In this document: one piece after another, positions 1-7,373 of the stretch
Position numbering within the stretch: the stretch's first letter is position 1
Layout of the letters: every line of letters starts with the position of its first letter
Source of the DNA: Blastocatellia bacterium
Lineage (GTDB): Bacteria > Acidobacteriota > Blastocatellia > Pyrinomonadales > Pyrinomonadaceae
Direction of reading: 5' to 3'
Assembly: GCA_003488005.1 (NCBI GenBank)
Contig: DNND01000037.1
Span: forward strand, 10,224 to 23,616
Length of the DNA stretch: 13,393 nt
The notes under the pieces: model-generated
Database searches by the model: none
What the model was told of the DNA's origin: nothing
What the model saw: only the letters and a program-made list of their open reading frames with translations
Position numbers and translations under genes: made by a program

Positions 1-187
1 GGCGGTACTGACTTCATGCCACTGCGTAGACAGAAGCACCCACGTTGGCCAACCTGGAGGAATGAACAGCGTTGGATAAGGTGAGGCTAACCTAACTTCG
101 AGGTTGCCGACCTGCATCTTTTCAGCTAAAACAATTCACTGGTTATCCAATTATCCCGGGGCGCGAAAACTGAGCGCTCCTCTTGCA
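1..187. other. Upstream region of the split bchH pair, no clear gene
   Basis: No complete gene is visible. Two reading frames open at the left edge end here: one at a TAA at 77-79 (about 25 residues, ending GGMNSVG) and one at a TGA near 82-84. Either could be the tail of a gene outside the window. A GGAGG at 56-60 sits next to an ATG at 62-64 that encodes only five codons before the TAA, so it could also be a tiny leader ORF, but this is weak. The frame of the BchH C-half stays open upstream to a TTG at 104. Residues encoded by 104-187 do not resemble BchH, so I treat them as non-coding. No convincing promoter was seen. Confidence 0.3.
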
Positions 188-1915
188 ATGACATCCAAGC
201 TCAATTCTCTGGAGCGTGACGCTCGCGTCATGCACCTTAACGAACAACTGCTGGAAATTGAACAGCGGCTGATCCCCACCGGTCTGCACGTTTTTGGCCG
301 TGCGGCTGAGCTGCAGGAAAAGGCGGATCTGCTGCGCATGGTCGCATCATTTGATCGTCCTGAGCACGGCACGCGCGCTTTGCCAAAACTCGTCGCTGAA
401 GCACTGCGAATTGAAAACTACGATGCGCTCCTGCATGACTCGGCTCCTTCCGAAACCAAAGAGGTAATCGATGGACTAGTTAACCAGGCGGTGCAGAAGT
501 TTTGCGAAGCCGGCGCGGAGGCGGCAGCGGATTGGTTAAGTTCGCAGGCGGGCGTAGATATTGATCAATCTCTGCCGACCCTTTTGCTGCTGGGAAAAGT
601 TGCGGAACAACTCGATTCAAATACCGAACTCGATTCCTTGATGAGCGCTTTGCGTGGCGAGTACATCGAGCCTGGTCCGGGCGCCGACATTGTGCAGAAC
701 CCGATGGTCCTGCCGACCGGCCGTAACACGCACGCCGTTAATCCTTATTCAGTACCGTCGCAACTGGCCTTTGCGCGCGCCAAACACACTGCCGCCGCCT
801 TGTTGCAGCGCTGTTTGGAAGAGCAGGGCCACTATCCGCGCGCGATGGCGTTGGTGCTTTGGGGTTTGGACAACATCAAGACTCAGGGCGACGGCGTGGC
901 GCAGGCACTTTGGCTGCTGGGCGTGCGGCCGGTTCGCGATGCGCTTAATCGCGCCACCGAAATCGAAGTCATACCTTTGGAAGAATTACAGCGCCCGCGC
1001 ATTGACGTGGTCATGACTGTGTCCGGAATCTTTCGCGATCTGTTTGCGCCGACCATGGCCTTGCTCGACAAAGCAGTCCGCCGCGTAGCGACGCTCGACG
1101 AGCCGCTGGAAATGAACTACGTGCGGCGGAACGTTCAGGAAAAAATGGCGGCCGCTGAACCCTGTGATTTTGATGACGCCGTGACTAGGGTGTTTTCAAA
1201 TGCGCCGGGTAACTACGGCTCAAATGTGAATTTCATGGTGATGGATTCGCAGTGGGAGAGTGAAGCGACGCTCGGAGATCTGTTTGTTACGCGCAAATGC
1301 TTCGCTTACACCCGCGACTCGCGAGGACGAAGCGTCGAGGGCCGCGAAGCGCCGCACTTGATGAATGATGCGCTTTCAAGAGTTGAAGCCACTTATCAAA
1401 ATATCGACTCGTTCGAAATCGGAATCACCGACGTCGATCACTATTTCGAGTATCTTGGCGGAGTTTCCAAAGCGGTTGAAACGCGCAGCAAGTCTCGTCC
1501 CGCAATCTATCTGTCTGATTCGCTTTCGCCGCAAGTCAAAGTTCGCACGTTGCAAGAGACGGTCCGACTTGAGACGCGTGCGAAGACGCTCAATCCCAAG
1601 TGGTACGAAGGAATGTTGAAACACGGGTTTCGCGGCGTTGCTGAAATCGAAAACCATGTGGCGAATACGTTTGGCTGGAGCGCGACGGCGGATGCTGTCG
1701 AGCCGTGGATTTATACCGAGATTTCCAAAACGTTTTTGTTGGATCCAACCATGTTCCAACGGTTGCTCGAGCTGAATCCGCATTCGCTGCGTTCGCTCAT
1801 GAAGCGTTTGCTTGAGGCGCACGAGCGCGGCTATTGGAATCCCGCCGAGGACGTACTGGAAACATTGCGCGAGCGTTTGTACAACTTACAACAAGACCTG
1901 GAAGTCAGCGCATGA
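188..1915 (+). CDS. bchH: Magnesium chelatase subunit H, C-terminal half (split BchH)
   Basis: A 575-residue protein matching only the C-terminal portion of BchH/ChlH, the porphyrin-binding subunit that works with BchI and BchD to insert Mg2+ into protoporphyrin IX. Visible family landmarks are IEQRLIPTGLHVFG (about residues 24-37), YIEPGPG (159-165), LPTGRN (from 175), VLWGLDNIKT (from 223), PRIDVVMTVSGIFRDLF (from 270), NPKWYEGM (from 469) and FGWSAT. The stretch PRIDVV..SGIFRDLF and the overall spacing fit BchH/ChlH better than CobN. The ATG at 188 was chosen because homology starts almost at once (ERD...RLIPTGLHV). There is no good Shine-Dalgarno, and a TTG at 104 in the same frame would add non-homologous residues. 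The N-terminal half that normally precedes this sequence in one chain is encoded by the next gene downstream. The frame is intact to the family's normal C-terminus (RGYW...L..RLY.L). Confidence 0.9.
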   Translation: MTSKLNSLERDARVMHLNEQLLEIEQRLIPTGLHVFGRAAELQEKADLLRMVASFDRPEHGTRALPKLVAEALRIENYDALLHDSAPSETKEVIDGLVNQAVQKFCEAGAEAAADWLSSQAGVDIDQSLPTLLLLGKVAEQLDSNTELDSLMSALRGEYIEPGPGADIVQNPMVLPTGRNTHAVNPYSVPSQLAFARAKHTAAALLQRCLEEQGHYPRAMALVLWGLDNIKTQGDGVAQALWLLGVRPVRDALNRATEIEVIPLEELQRPRIDVVMTVSGIFRDLFAPTMALLDKAVRRVATLDEPLEMNYVRRNVQEKMAAAEPCDFDDAVTRVFSNAPGNYGSNVNFMVMDSQWESEATLGDLFVTRKCFAYTRDSRGRSVEGREAPHLMNDALSRVEATYQNIDSFEIGITDVDHYFEYLGGVSKAVETRSKSRPAIYLSDSLSPQVKVRTLQETVRLETRAKTLNPKWYEGMLKHGFRGVAEIENHVANTFGWSATADAVEPWIYTEISKTFLLDPTMFQRLLELNPHSLRSLMKRLLEAHERGYWNPAEDVLETLRERLYNLQQDLEVSA

Positions 1916-1918
1916 ATG
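1900..1918 (+). promoter_or_regulatory. ATGA stop/start overlap with internal ribosome binding site
   Basis: The TGA stop of the C-half gene (1913-1915) overlaps the ATG start of the N-half gene (1912-1914) by four-base ATGA. A GGAAG at 1900-1904, inside the last codons of the upstream gene, lies 7 nt before the ATG and can act as Shine-Dalgarno. This is the standard layout for translational coupling and would favour equal synthesis of the two halves. The N-half frame is open further upstream to a TTG at 1834, but those residues overlap conserved codons of the C-half and do not look like the BchH N-terminus, whereas MNVAVLYVGSSLL from 1912 does. Confidence 0.65.
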
Positions 1919-4515
1919 TAGCCGTGCTTTATGTGGGATCGAGTCTGCTGGCGCCGCTCCGAAATGCGGAGCGGGAAATCAACCGCGCCTACCAGCTCGA
2001 TCTGCGCATCGCTGCGCATAACTTTGGGGCGGCGCTGGATGCAGATGCCTGGGATGAGGTCGATAACGACCTGGCAACGGCAGATGTTGTGTTCGTCATT
2101 CATGTGATGGACGGCGAGAACGCTGCACGCCTTTTAGGTTCACTCGAAAAATATAAGACGCGGCACGCAGCCGTGATTGTTATCAACTGTATGCCCGAGC
2201 TGATGCGCCGAACGCGTATGGGCAAACTGGATGTTCGACAGTTGTCAGGAGCTTTCGCGCACAATGGGGAGACGGGCAAGAGCAAGTCAAAGCGCGCCCT
2301 GCGTTTGTTTGGAACTGCCGGCTCATGGGTTGGTCGACAGGCTCGCGCGCATTCAACCACCAGCGCAAAGAACGGCGCGGTAAGTGCAAAGGGTGCAAAG
2401 AACGGGAACCCTGCTAAACACGGTCATGGTCAGTATCTGAAATTAGTTGATCGCTTGCCGGGTATTTTGAGATTCGTGCCGGGCGTTGGCGCGATGCGCG
2501 ACGTCAAGAATTATCTCAACATCTTCTGCTACTTTCTCCAGCCGACGCCGGCAAATATTCAAGCGATGATTCTGTGCGCGCTGAAGGAATATGTGCCTAA
2601 CGCGCGGTTGGCGCAGGCGGAAATCAAAATTCCGGCGCCAGAGCATATGCCTTCGGTTGCAATCTACCATCCGGATGCGCCGCAATTGTTTGAAAGTTTT
2701 GCGGAGTATCAAGATTGGTACTTAACAAAAATTCCAAATTCCAAATTCCAAATTCCAGATTTCGAAGACCAAGGGCCAAAAACCAAAGACCAAGGGCCAA
2801 AAACCAAAGAGCAAGGTCCAAATACCAAAGACCGGGGACAAAATACCAAAGAGCAGGGGCCAAAAACTAAAGAGCAAGGTCCAAATACCAAAGACCGGGG
2901 GCAAAATACCAAAGACCAAGGAGCAAAGAACAAAGACCAAAGCCCAAAGACCAAAGACCGAGGGCCAAATTTCAACGACCAGGGACCAAAATCCAAAGAC
3001 CAAAGACCAAAACCCAGCGATCAAGTTCTCAATCCCGATTCTACGATCGGATTGTTATTGATGCGGCCGCAGGTAGTGAGTAAGACAACTAAACATTACG
3101 ACGCGCTGATTCGAGCGATCGAAGCGGAAGGGTTAAGTGTCATCCCGGCGCTCTCGACGTTGATGGATAATCGCGAGGCGGTCGGCAAATTCTTCATCGA
3201 CCGTAAGTCTCAAGTTTCAAGTCTCAAGTCTCAAGTTACAGCGGAAATCAACGACGAAAATTCAAAGACCAAAGTCCAAAGACCAAAGTCCACAGACCTA
3301 ACAACTGACAACGAACAACTGACCACTGACGGTTCTCGAGTCAGCCAAATCGTTTCCCTGACCGGTTTCAGTTTTGTTGGTGGACCGGCAATGAACGACA
3401 GCGACGCGGCTGCTGAATTTCTGTCCGGTCTGAATCGTCCGTATCGCTCGGCGGTGAGTTTGGACATGCAGACGATTGATTCGTGGCGCGCCTCGCAGAC
3501 CGGACTCAATCCGGTCCAGGCGGGCATGCAGATCGCAATTCCGGAAATTGATGGCGCGACCGAGCCTTTCATTTATGGTGGACTGCCGGAGCGTGGCGTC
3601 GAGCCGGTAGCGCTGGACGATCGTTGCCGGCGTTATGCGCGACGTCTCAAGCGTTGGAATCGTTTGCAGACCGCCGCGCGCCACGAACTAAATCTGGCGC
3701 TGGTGCTTTTTTGTTTTCCGCCAAATAAAGGAAACATCGGCACGGCCGCCGACCTGGATGTCTTTCCGAGTGTTTGGCAGACGCTGCAGAAATTGAAGGA
3801 CGATGGCTACGACATTGAATTACCTGACTCCGCGGATGCGTTGCGCGAGCAGGTAATCAACGGAAACGCCGGCCGGTTCGCTTCGACAGCTAACGTCGCG
3901 TATCGCATGAGCGTGGCAGAGTATCGCCGGCATTGTCCCTACGTGACTGAAATTGAAAGCGAGTGGGGAGCCGCGCCAGGAAAGATCAATTCGTTTGGCG
4001 GCGAATTATTAATTCAGGGAATTCAGTTAGGCAAGGTCTTCATCGGCGTGCAGCCAACCTTTGGTTTTGAAGGCGATCCGATGCGGCTGATGATGGCGCG
4101 CAGCGGGGCGCCGCATCACGGGTTCATGGCCTTCTACACCTATCTCGCAAAAATTCTGAATGCCGACGCGGTGGTCCATGTGGGCACGCATGGCTCGATG
4201 GAATTCATGCCCGGTAAGCAAGTCGGACTTTCCGGCGAATGCTGGCCGGATAGGTTGATTGATGAGCTGCCAAACGTTTATCTTTACAGCGTAAATAACC
4301 CTTCGGAGGGAACTATCGCCAAACGACGTTCTTATGCTGAATTGGTTTCATATCTCACGCCGCCAATGGAGAACGCCGGAGTCTACAAAGAACTTAGCGG
4401 ACTTAAAGACATAATGCTTGCCTACCGACAGGCGACTGACGAGATTGAGCGTGAGCGACTCTTTGTCGTTATTGAGGAGCAAGCACGGGCACTGCACTTG
4501 GGTTCTCCCGCCTAA
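1912..4515 (+). CDS. bchH: Magnesium chelatase subunit H, N-terminal half (split BchH) with repeat insertions
   Basis: An 867-residue protein equal to the N-terminal and central part of BchH/ChlH. It starts with a DUF3479-type domain (about residues 1-150), continues into the CobN/Mg-chelatase core (FFID, VSLTGFSFVGGPA, FPPNKGNIGTAADLDVF, NVAYRMSVAEY, VFIGVQPTFGFEGDPMRLM) and includes VGTHGSMEFMPGKQ with H760 and E764. These conserved residues lie in the region proposed to contact metal or porphyrin in the family. It ends after NNPSEGTIAKRRSYAELVSYLTPP...AGVYKEL, just where the upstream gene's product begins, so the two products together cover one BchH with almost nothing missing. Two in-frame insertions absent from normal BchH occur at residues about 274-376 and 433-475, and a smaller Lys/Gly/Ala-rich stretch lies near residues 150-170. 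Without them the length is normal. Both insertions sit in linkers between conserved blocks, so function may be kept. No bchI or bchD is in the window. Confidence 0.88.
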   Translation: MNVAVLYVGSSLLAPLRNAEREINRAYQLDLRIAAHNFGAALDADAWDEVDNDLATADVVFVIHVMDGENAARLLGSLEKYKTRHAAVIVINCMPELMRRTRMGKLDVRQLSGAFAHNGETGKSKSKRALRLFGTAGSWVGRQARAHSTTSAKNGAVSAKGAKNGNPAKHGHGQYLKLVDRLPGILRFVPGVGAMRDVKNYLNIFCYFLQPTPANIQAMILCALKEYVPNARLAQAEIKIPAPEHMPSVAIYHPDAPQLFESFAEYQDWYLTKIPNSKFQIPDFEDQGPKTKDQGPKTKEQGPNTKDRGQNTKEQGPKTKEQGPNTKDRGQNTKDQGAKNKDQSPKTKDRGPNFNDQGPKSKDQRPKPSDQVLNPDSTIGLLLMRPQVVSKTTKHYDALIRAIEAEGLSVIPALSTLMDNREAVGKFFIDRKSQVSSLKSQVTAEINDENSKTKVQRPKSTDLTTDNEQLTTDGSRVSQIVSLTGFSFVGGPAMNDSDAAAEFLSGLNRPYRSAVSLDMQTIDSWRASQTGLNPVQAGMQIAIPEIDGATEPFIYGGLPERGVEPVALDDRCRRYARRLKRWNRLQTAARHELNLALVLFCFPPNKGNIGTAADLDVFPSVWQTLQKLKDDGYDIELPDSADALREQVINGNAGRFASTANVAYRMSVAEYRRHCPYVTEIESEWGAAPGKINSFGGELLIQGIQLGKVFIGVQPTFGFEGDPMRLMMARSGAPHHGFMAFYTYLAKILNADAVVHVGTHGSMEFMPGKQVGLSGECWPDRLIDELPNVYLYSVNNPSEGTIAKRRSYAELVSYLTPPMENAGVYKELSGLKDIMLAYRQATDEIERERLFVVIEEQARALHLGSPA
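2731..3039 (+). repeat. Intragenic heptanucleotide repeat array (about 44 units) in bchH N-half
   Basis: The whole stretch can be cut into 7-nt units without losing phase, starting with four ATTCCAA-type units and continuing as variants of NNNCCAA (agaccaa, gggccaa, aaaccaa, agagcaa, ggtccaa, ataccaa). Because 7 and 3 share no factor, three units make 21 nt, giving about thirteen heptapeptides of consensus (D/E)-(Q/R)-G-(P/Q)-(K/N)-T-K from 2767 to 3039. A larger block (EQGPNTK DRGQNTK) occurs twice. The encoded segment is very polar, rich in Lys/Gln/Asp/Pro, and likely disordered. Unit length recalls the heptanucleotide STRR repeats known from filamentous cyanobacteria. I recognise similar CCAAAGA-type repeats mainly as intergenic sequence. 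Confidence 0.9.
3208..3336 (+). repeat. Second in-frame repeat insertion in bchH N-half, mixed heptamer families
   Basis: Lies between conserved KFFIDRK and VSQIVSLTGFSFVGGPA, which are nearly adjacent in normal BchH. Three 7-nt families follow each other: TCTCAAG-type units (about 3208-3235), AGACCAA/AGTCCAA units (about 3261-3298) of the same kind as the first insertion, and CAACTGA/CAACGAA units (about 3302-3330). Positions 3299-3323 are identical over 25 nt to intergenic 7872-7896. The 43 encoded residues are Ser/Thr/Lys/Asp rich with no recognisable domain. Confidence 0.85.
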
Positions 4516-4533
4516 GATGCAGTTAAAGCAAAA

Positions 4534-4547
4534 AGGGGATCCCGGTG
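4534..4547 (+). promoter_or_regulatory. Ribosome binding site deciding a GTG start
   Basis: AGGGGA at 4534-4539 lies 5 nt before the GTG at 4545-4547. The GTG is followed at once by a basic residue and a hydrophobic signal-peptide core, which supports GTG rather than a later codon as the start of the dehydrogenase gene. Confidence 0.6.
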
Positions 4548-6920
4548 AAATCAAGGCCCCTCATTTTTTGCCTAGCTTCACTATTTGTTTGCGCATCACT
4601 CACCAGCGTAGCTTTGCGCCCACCTATAGCTCTGGCGGATGGGCCGGATGAAACCAATGCAGCAGACCTGCCAACCCTCGAATTGACTTTTCCAATTTCG
4701 GGTTTTGCTAAACCGGTAGGTATCACACATGCCGGCGACGGTAGCGACCGGCTCTTCGTTCTCGAACAGGGCGGGCGTATCCGCATAGTCAAAAACGGCG
4801 GCCTGCTGGCGGCTCCGTTTCTCGATATCTCCTCTCGCATTATTAGCGGCGGCGAACGCGGCTTGCTCGGTCTGGCGTTTGCTCCCGGCTATTCTGACAA
4901 CGGACGCTGCTACGTCAGCTATAGCGACTTAGCTGGTGACACGGTCATCGCGCGGTATCAACGCAACGCTACAAACGCGGACCTGGCTGACGCCGGCAGC
5001 GAAGAGATCATTCTTACCATTGCGCAGCCCTTCACAACCCACAAAGGTGGTCAACTGGCTTTTGGACCACTCGACAATTTTCTTTATATCAGTACCGGCG
5101 ATGGGGGCAACGAGGGAGATCCGGGAAATCGCGCGCAAGACCCAGGTCAGCTTTTGGGAAAAATATTGCGCATCAATGTTGAGCTTGGCCAGCCCGCGAC
5201 TTACACCATTCCCACTGACAATCCTTTCTTTGACACCGCCGGTTTCGCGCCGGAAATCTGGGCGCTCGGTTTTCGGAATCCGTGGCGCTTTTCCTTCGAT
5301 CGACAAACGGCTGATTTGTATATTGCTGACGTGGGTCAGGCCTCGTGGGAAGAGATCGACTTTCAGCCTGCCGGAGATTCTGGAGGTGAAAACTATGGCT
5401 GGCGACTAATGGAAGGCACACATTGTTTCAACCCTGCTAATTGCTCGCCCACTGGGCTGACCCCGCCGGTACTGGAGTACCCTCACTCGCTTGGTTGTTC
5501 TGTAATTGGCGGCTACGTGTATCGCGGAACTCAGTTCCCAAGAATGCAGGGGATCTACTTTTATGCCGATTTTTGCAGCGGTCGAATATGGGCGCTGAGT
5601 GGCAAGTCCGGCGCATGGCAGAACGAACAACTGCTGGACACGAATTTGCTGATCTCAACGTTCGGGGAAGATGAAGTCGGAAATCTGTACGTGGGCGATT
5701 ATGCCTCGGGCACTATCTACACAGTAATAGACAGTCACGCGACTCCGTCACCCACCCCGACTCCGATTCCGACGCCATCGCCGACGGCGACAGCTACTCC
5801 GCCGGCGCAAGTGATTATCGAGTTTAGCGCTGACGAATTTGAGCAAACCGAAGCGGACTCAACAGCTCTGGTGTTAGTAACGCGTTCGGGCCCGTCGCTG
5901 GAAAATCGAACCGACACTGTTGACTATTCCGTCGCCGACGGCACAGCTCACCAGATTACTGACTTTACCCTCAGGAGCGGCAGCCTTACTTTCGGTCCGG
6001 GCGAGACACAACAGTCGTTTGCTATTCCCATCACGGAAGACACTTTTGCCGAAGGCACCGAAGCCGCAACGCTGATATTGAGCGACCCTTCCGGCAATTC
6101 AGTGCTTGGCACACACAACACGGCGGCTCTTCTTATTACCGACGATGATGAAGTCGATGGCTCTCAAAATCCTAATGACGATCCCTTTCAGTTCGTGAGC
6201 CAGCACTATCATGACTTCTTAAGCCGCCAGGGCGATACCGACGGGCTGAATTTCTGGACCAGTCAAATAGAAGTGTGCGCGGGCGAGTTGGCCTGCGTGG
6301 CGGATCGTAGACAAAATGTCTCGGGATCATTTTTCCTTTCTATCGAATTCCAGGAAACGGGGTATCTCGTCTACCGGTTCGTTAAGAGCGCATCTGGCGA
6401 ACCACCGCGTTATCTGGAATTTTTCAGAGACACGCAGGAGGTAAGTCGCGGCGTGCAGGTTGGCCTGGCGGGATGGCAGCAGCAGTTGGAAGCTAACAAA
6501 TTGGCTTTCGCTGACGAGTTTGTGACTCGACCCAACTTCCTCAGCCGATACCCGTCAGCCATGCAACCGGCACTCTACATCGACACACTTAACGCGAACG
6601 CCGGCATGCCCCTCTCTCCGGCTGAACGCGACGGACTGGTCATGGGTTTGAGCTCCGGCTCCGAGACTCGCGCGACGGCCCTTAGAAAGATTGCCGAGGA
6701 TGACGATTTGATACATGCCGAGTCTAATCGCGCCTTCGTATTAATGGAATATTTCGGCTATTTGCGCCGAAACCCCGATAACGCGCCGGATCACGATCTC
6801 TCGGGGTATGATTTTTGGCTTAAAAAGCTTGATGACTTTGGCGGAGACTTTGTGCGGGCGGAAATGGTCCAGGCCTTCCTGCGGTCAGCTGAATATCGTC
6901 AGCGTTTTGGACCGCCTTAA
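4545..6920 (+). CDS. Secreted glucose/sorbosone dehydrogenase-like protein with Calx-beta and DUF4214 domains
   Basis: A 791-residue protein with a signal peptide (MKSRPLIFCLASLFVCASL..., about residues 1-31). Residues about 45-396 form a six-bladed beta-propeller of the PQQ-dependent soluble glucose/sorbosone dehydrogenase (GSDH) family: KPVGITHAGDGSDRLFVLEQGG, ERGLLGLAFAPGY, THKGGQLAFGP with H166, STGDGGNEGDPGNRAQD, LGFRNPWRFSFD with R244, and GGENYGWR. H166 and R244 correspond by motif to the PQQ-site His/Arg of soluble glucose dehydrogenase, so sugar or alcohol oxidation outside the cytoplasm is likely, but the substrate is unknown. A Pro/Thr/Ser linker (about 400-421) leads to a Calx-beta Ca2+-binding module (about 424-535, ending LLITDDDE). 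The remainder (about 545-791) is DUF4214-like with repeated FWxxxL/FLxSxEYxxRF patterns. It starts 30 nt after bchH-N but in a different functional context. Confidence 0.88.
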   Translation: MKSRPLIFCLASLFVCASLTSVALRPPIALADGPDETNAADLPTLELTFPISGFAKPVGITHAGDGSDRLFVLEQGGRIRIVKNGGLLAAPFLDISSRIISGGERGLLGLAFAPGYSDNGRCYVSYSDLAGDTVIARYQRNATNADLADAGSEEIILTIAQPFTTHKGGQLAFGPLDNFLYISTGDGGNEGDPGNRAQDPGQLLGKILRINVELGQPATYTIPTDNPFFDTAGFAPEIWALGFRNPWRFSFDRQTADLYIADVGQASWEEIDFQPAGDSGGENYGWRLMEGTHCFNPANCSPTGLTPPVLEYPHSLGCSVIGGYVYRGTQFPRMQGIYFYADFCSGRIWALSGKSGAWQNEQLLDTNLLISTFGEDEVGNLYVGDYASGTIYTVIDSHATPSPTPTPIPTPSPTATATPPAQVIIEFSADEFEQTEADSTALVLVTRSGPSLENRTDTVDYSVADGTAHQITDFTLRSGSLTFGPGETQQSFAIPITEDTFAEGTEAATLILSDPSGNSVLGTHNTAALLITDDDEVDGSQNPNDDPFQFVSQHYHDFLSRQGDTDGLNFWTSQIEVCAGELACVADRRQNVSGSFFLSIEFQETGYLVYRFVKSASGEPPRYLEFFRDTQEVSRGVQVGLAGWQQQLEANKLAFADEFVTRPNFLSRYPSAMQPALYIDTLNANAGMPLSPAERDGLVMGLSSGSETRATALRKIAEDDDLIHAESNRAFVLMEYFGYLRRNPDNAPDHDLSGYDFWLKKLDDFGGDFVRAEMVQAFLRSAEYRQRFGPP

Positions 6921-7005
6921 ACGTTCGAGCCGAGATGTTGGACCGGCTGGTCGGTGGCGAGTCCTTATGGGAAACAGAATCGCCGCTGTTGCGTTCCCGC
7001 CTGAA

Positions 7006-7287
7006 TCAGGATCGAGTGCCGCTCTCGCTGATGATCCGGCGTTGGAATTCTTCGCTGTTCACCTGGTGTCTAAAAACCTCGGCCCCATTGATCGTAATAA
7101 CCGGAATGTCATTGCGATAACGATGAAGCAACACCGGGTCGCTTTCAATATTAATTTCCTGAAGCGTATATTCGTTAGTGCAGCCCGCGGCGTACATCTC
7201 CCTTTTCGCTTCTTCACAGAGATGACAGCCCGGGCGCGTATACAGGATCACCTGGTGTTTTGGAAGGTCGGTTTGCCTATTGCTCAT
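7006..7287 (-). CDS. Glutaredoxin-like thiol-disulfide protein
   Basis: About 93 residues from the ATG at 7287. HQVILYTRPGCHLCEEAKREM begins a thioredoxin fold and carries the CxxC pair C21/C24 with the glutaredoxin/DUF836 style PGCHLC context. IPVITINGAEVF supplies the cis-Pro loop (IPV). It probably reduces disulfides or takes part in thiol redox chemistry in the cytoplasm; the partner is unknown. The start is uncertain: in-frame ATGs also occur at 7299 and 7350, and none has a clear ribosome binding site. The 7287 ATG leaves a conventional 10-residue lead-in before the first strand. The gene is convergent with the dehydrogenase gene and divergent from the bacterioferritin-like gene, so a shared redox/iron response is possible but not shown. 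Confidence 0.8.
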   Translation of the reverse strand: MSNRQTDLPKHQVILYTRPGCHLCEEAKREMYAAGCTNEYTLQEINIESDPVLLHRYRNDIPVITINGAEVFRHQVNSEEFQRRIISESGTRS

Positions 7288-7363
7288 CAATGAGAGCATT
7301 CTACTGCATATCAATTCGGCGTTCGACGGGAAAGCGGAATCGAATTGCATAGTCGAACTTTCT

Positions 7364-7373
7364 GGAGGCCAAG
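7364..7373 (+). promoter_or_regulatory. Ribosome binding site of the bacterioferritin-like gene
   Basis: A strong GGAGG (7364-7368) is placed 5 nt before the ATG at 7374. It is among the best Shine-Dalgarno sequences in the window, and it fixes the start. Confidence 0.7.

Noticed and set aside
104..187. Extension of the BchH C-half gene to a TTG at 104
   Set aside because: The added 28 residues do not resemble BchH and there is no suitable ribosome binding site; the ATG at 188 fits the homology.
1376..1822. 148-codon minus-strand ORF inside the BchH C-half
   Set aside because: Arg-rich, no domain, and lies over strongly conserved BchH codons.
2624..3024. Three overlapping minus-strand ORFs rich in Phe, Gly, Trp and Leu opposite the bchH insertion
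   Set aside because: They are the reverse translation of the 7-nt repeat, which has no stop codon in any frame; the plus-strand frame continues into conserved BchH sequence on both sides.
2731..3336. CRISPR array as an explanation for the regular repeats in bchH
   Set aside because: The units are 7 nt with no unique spacers and the region is translated in frame.
188..4515. CobN cobaltochelatase instead of BchH
   Set aside because: The DUF3479-type N-terminus and the PRIDVV...SGIFRDLF and NPKWYEGM stretches fit BchH/ChlH better than CobN.
5735..5917. Gly/Val-rich minus-strand ORF
   Set aside because: It is a shadow of the Pro/Thr linker in the dehydrogenase.
6935..7120. Small plus-strand ORF after the dehydrogenase gene
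   Set aside because: It overlaps the glutaredoxin-like gene on the other strand, has no ribosome binding site and no family resemblance.
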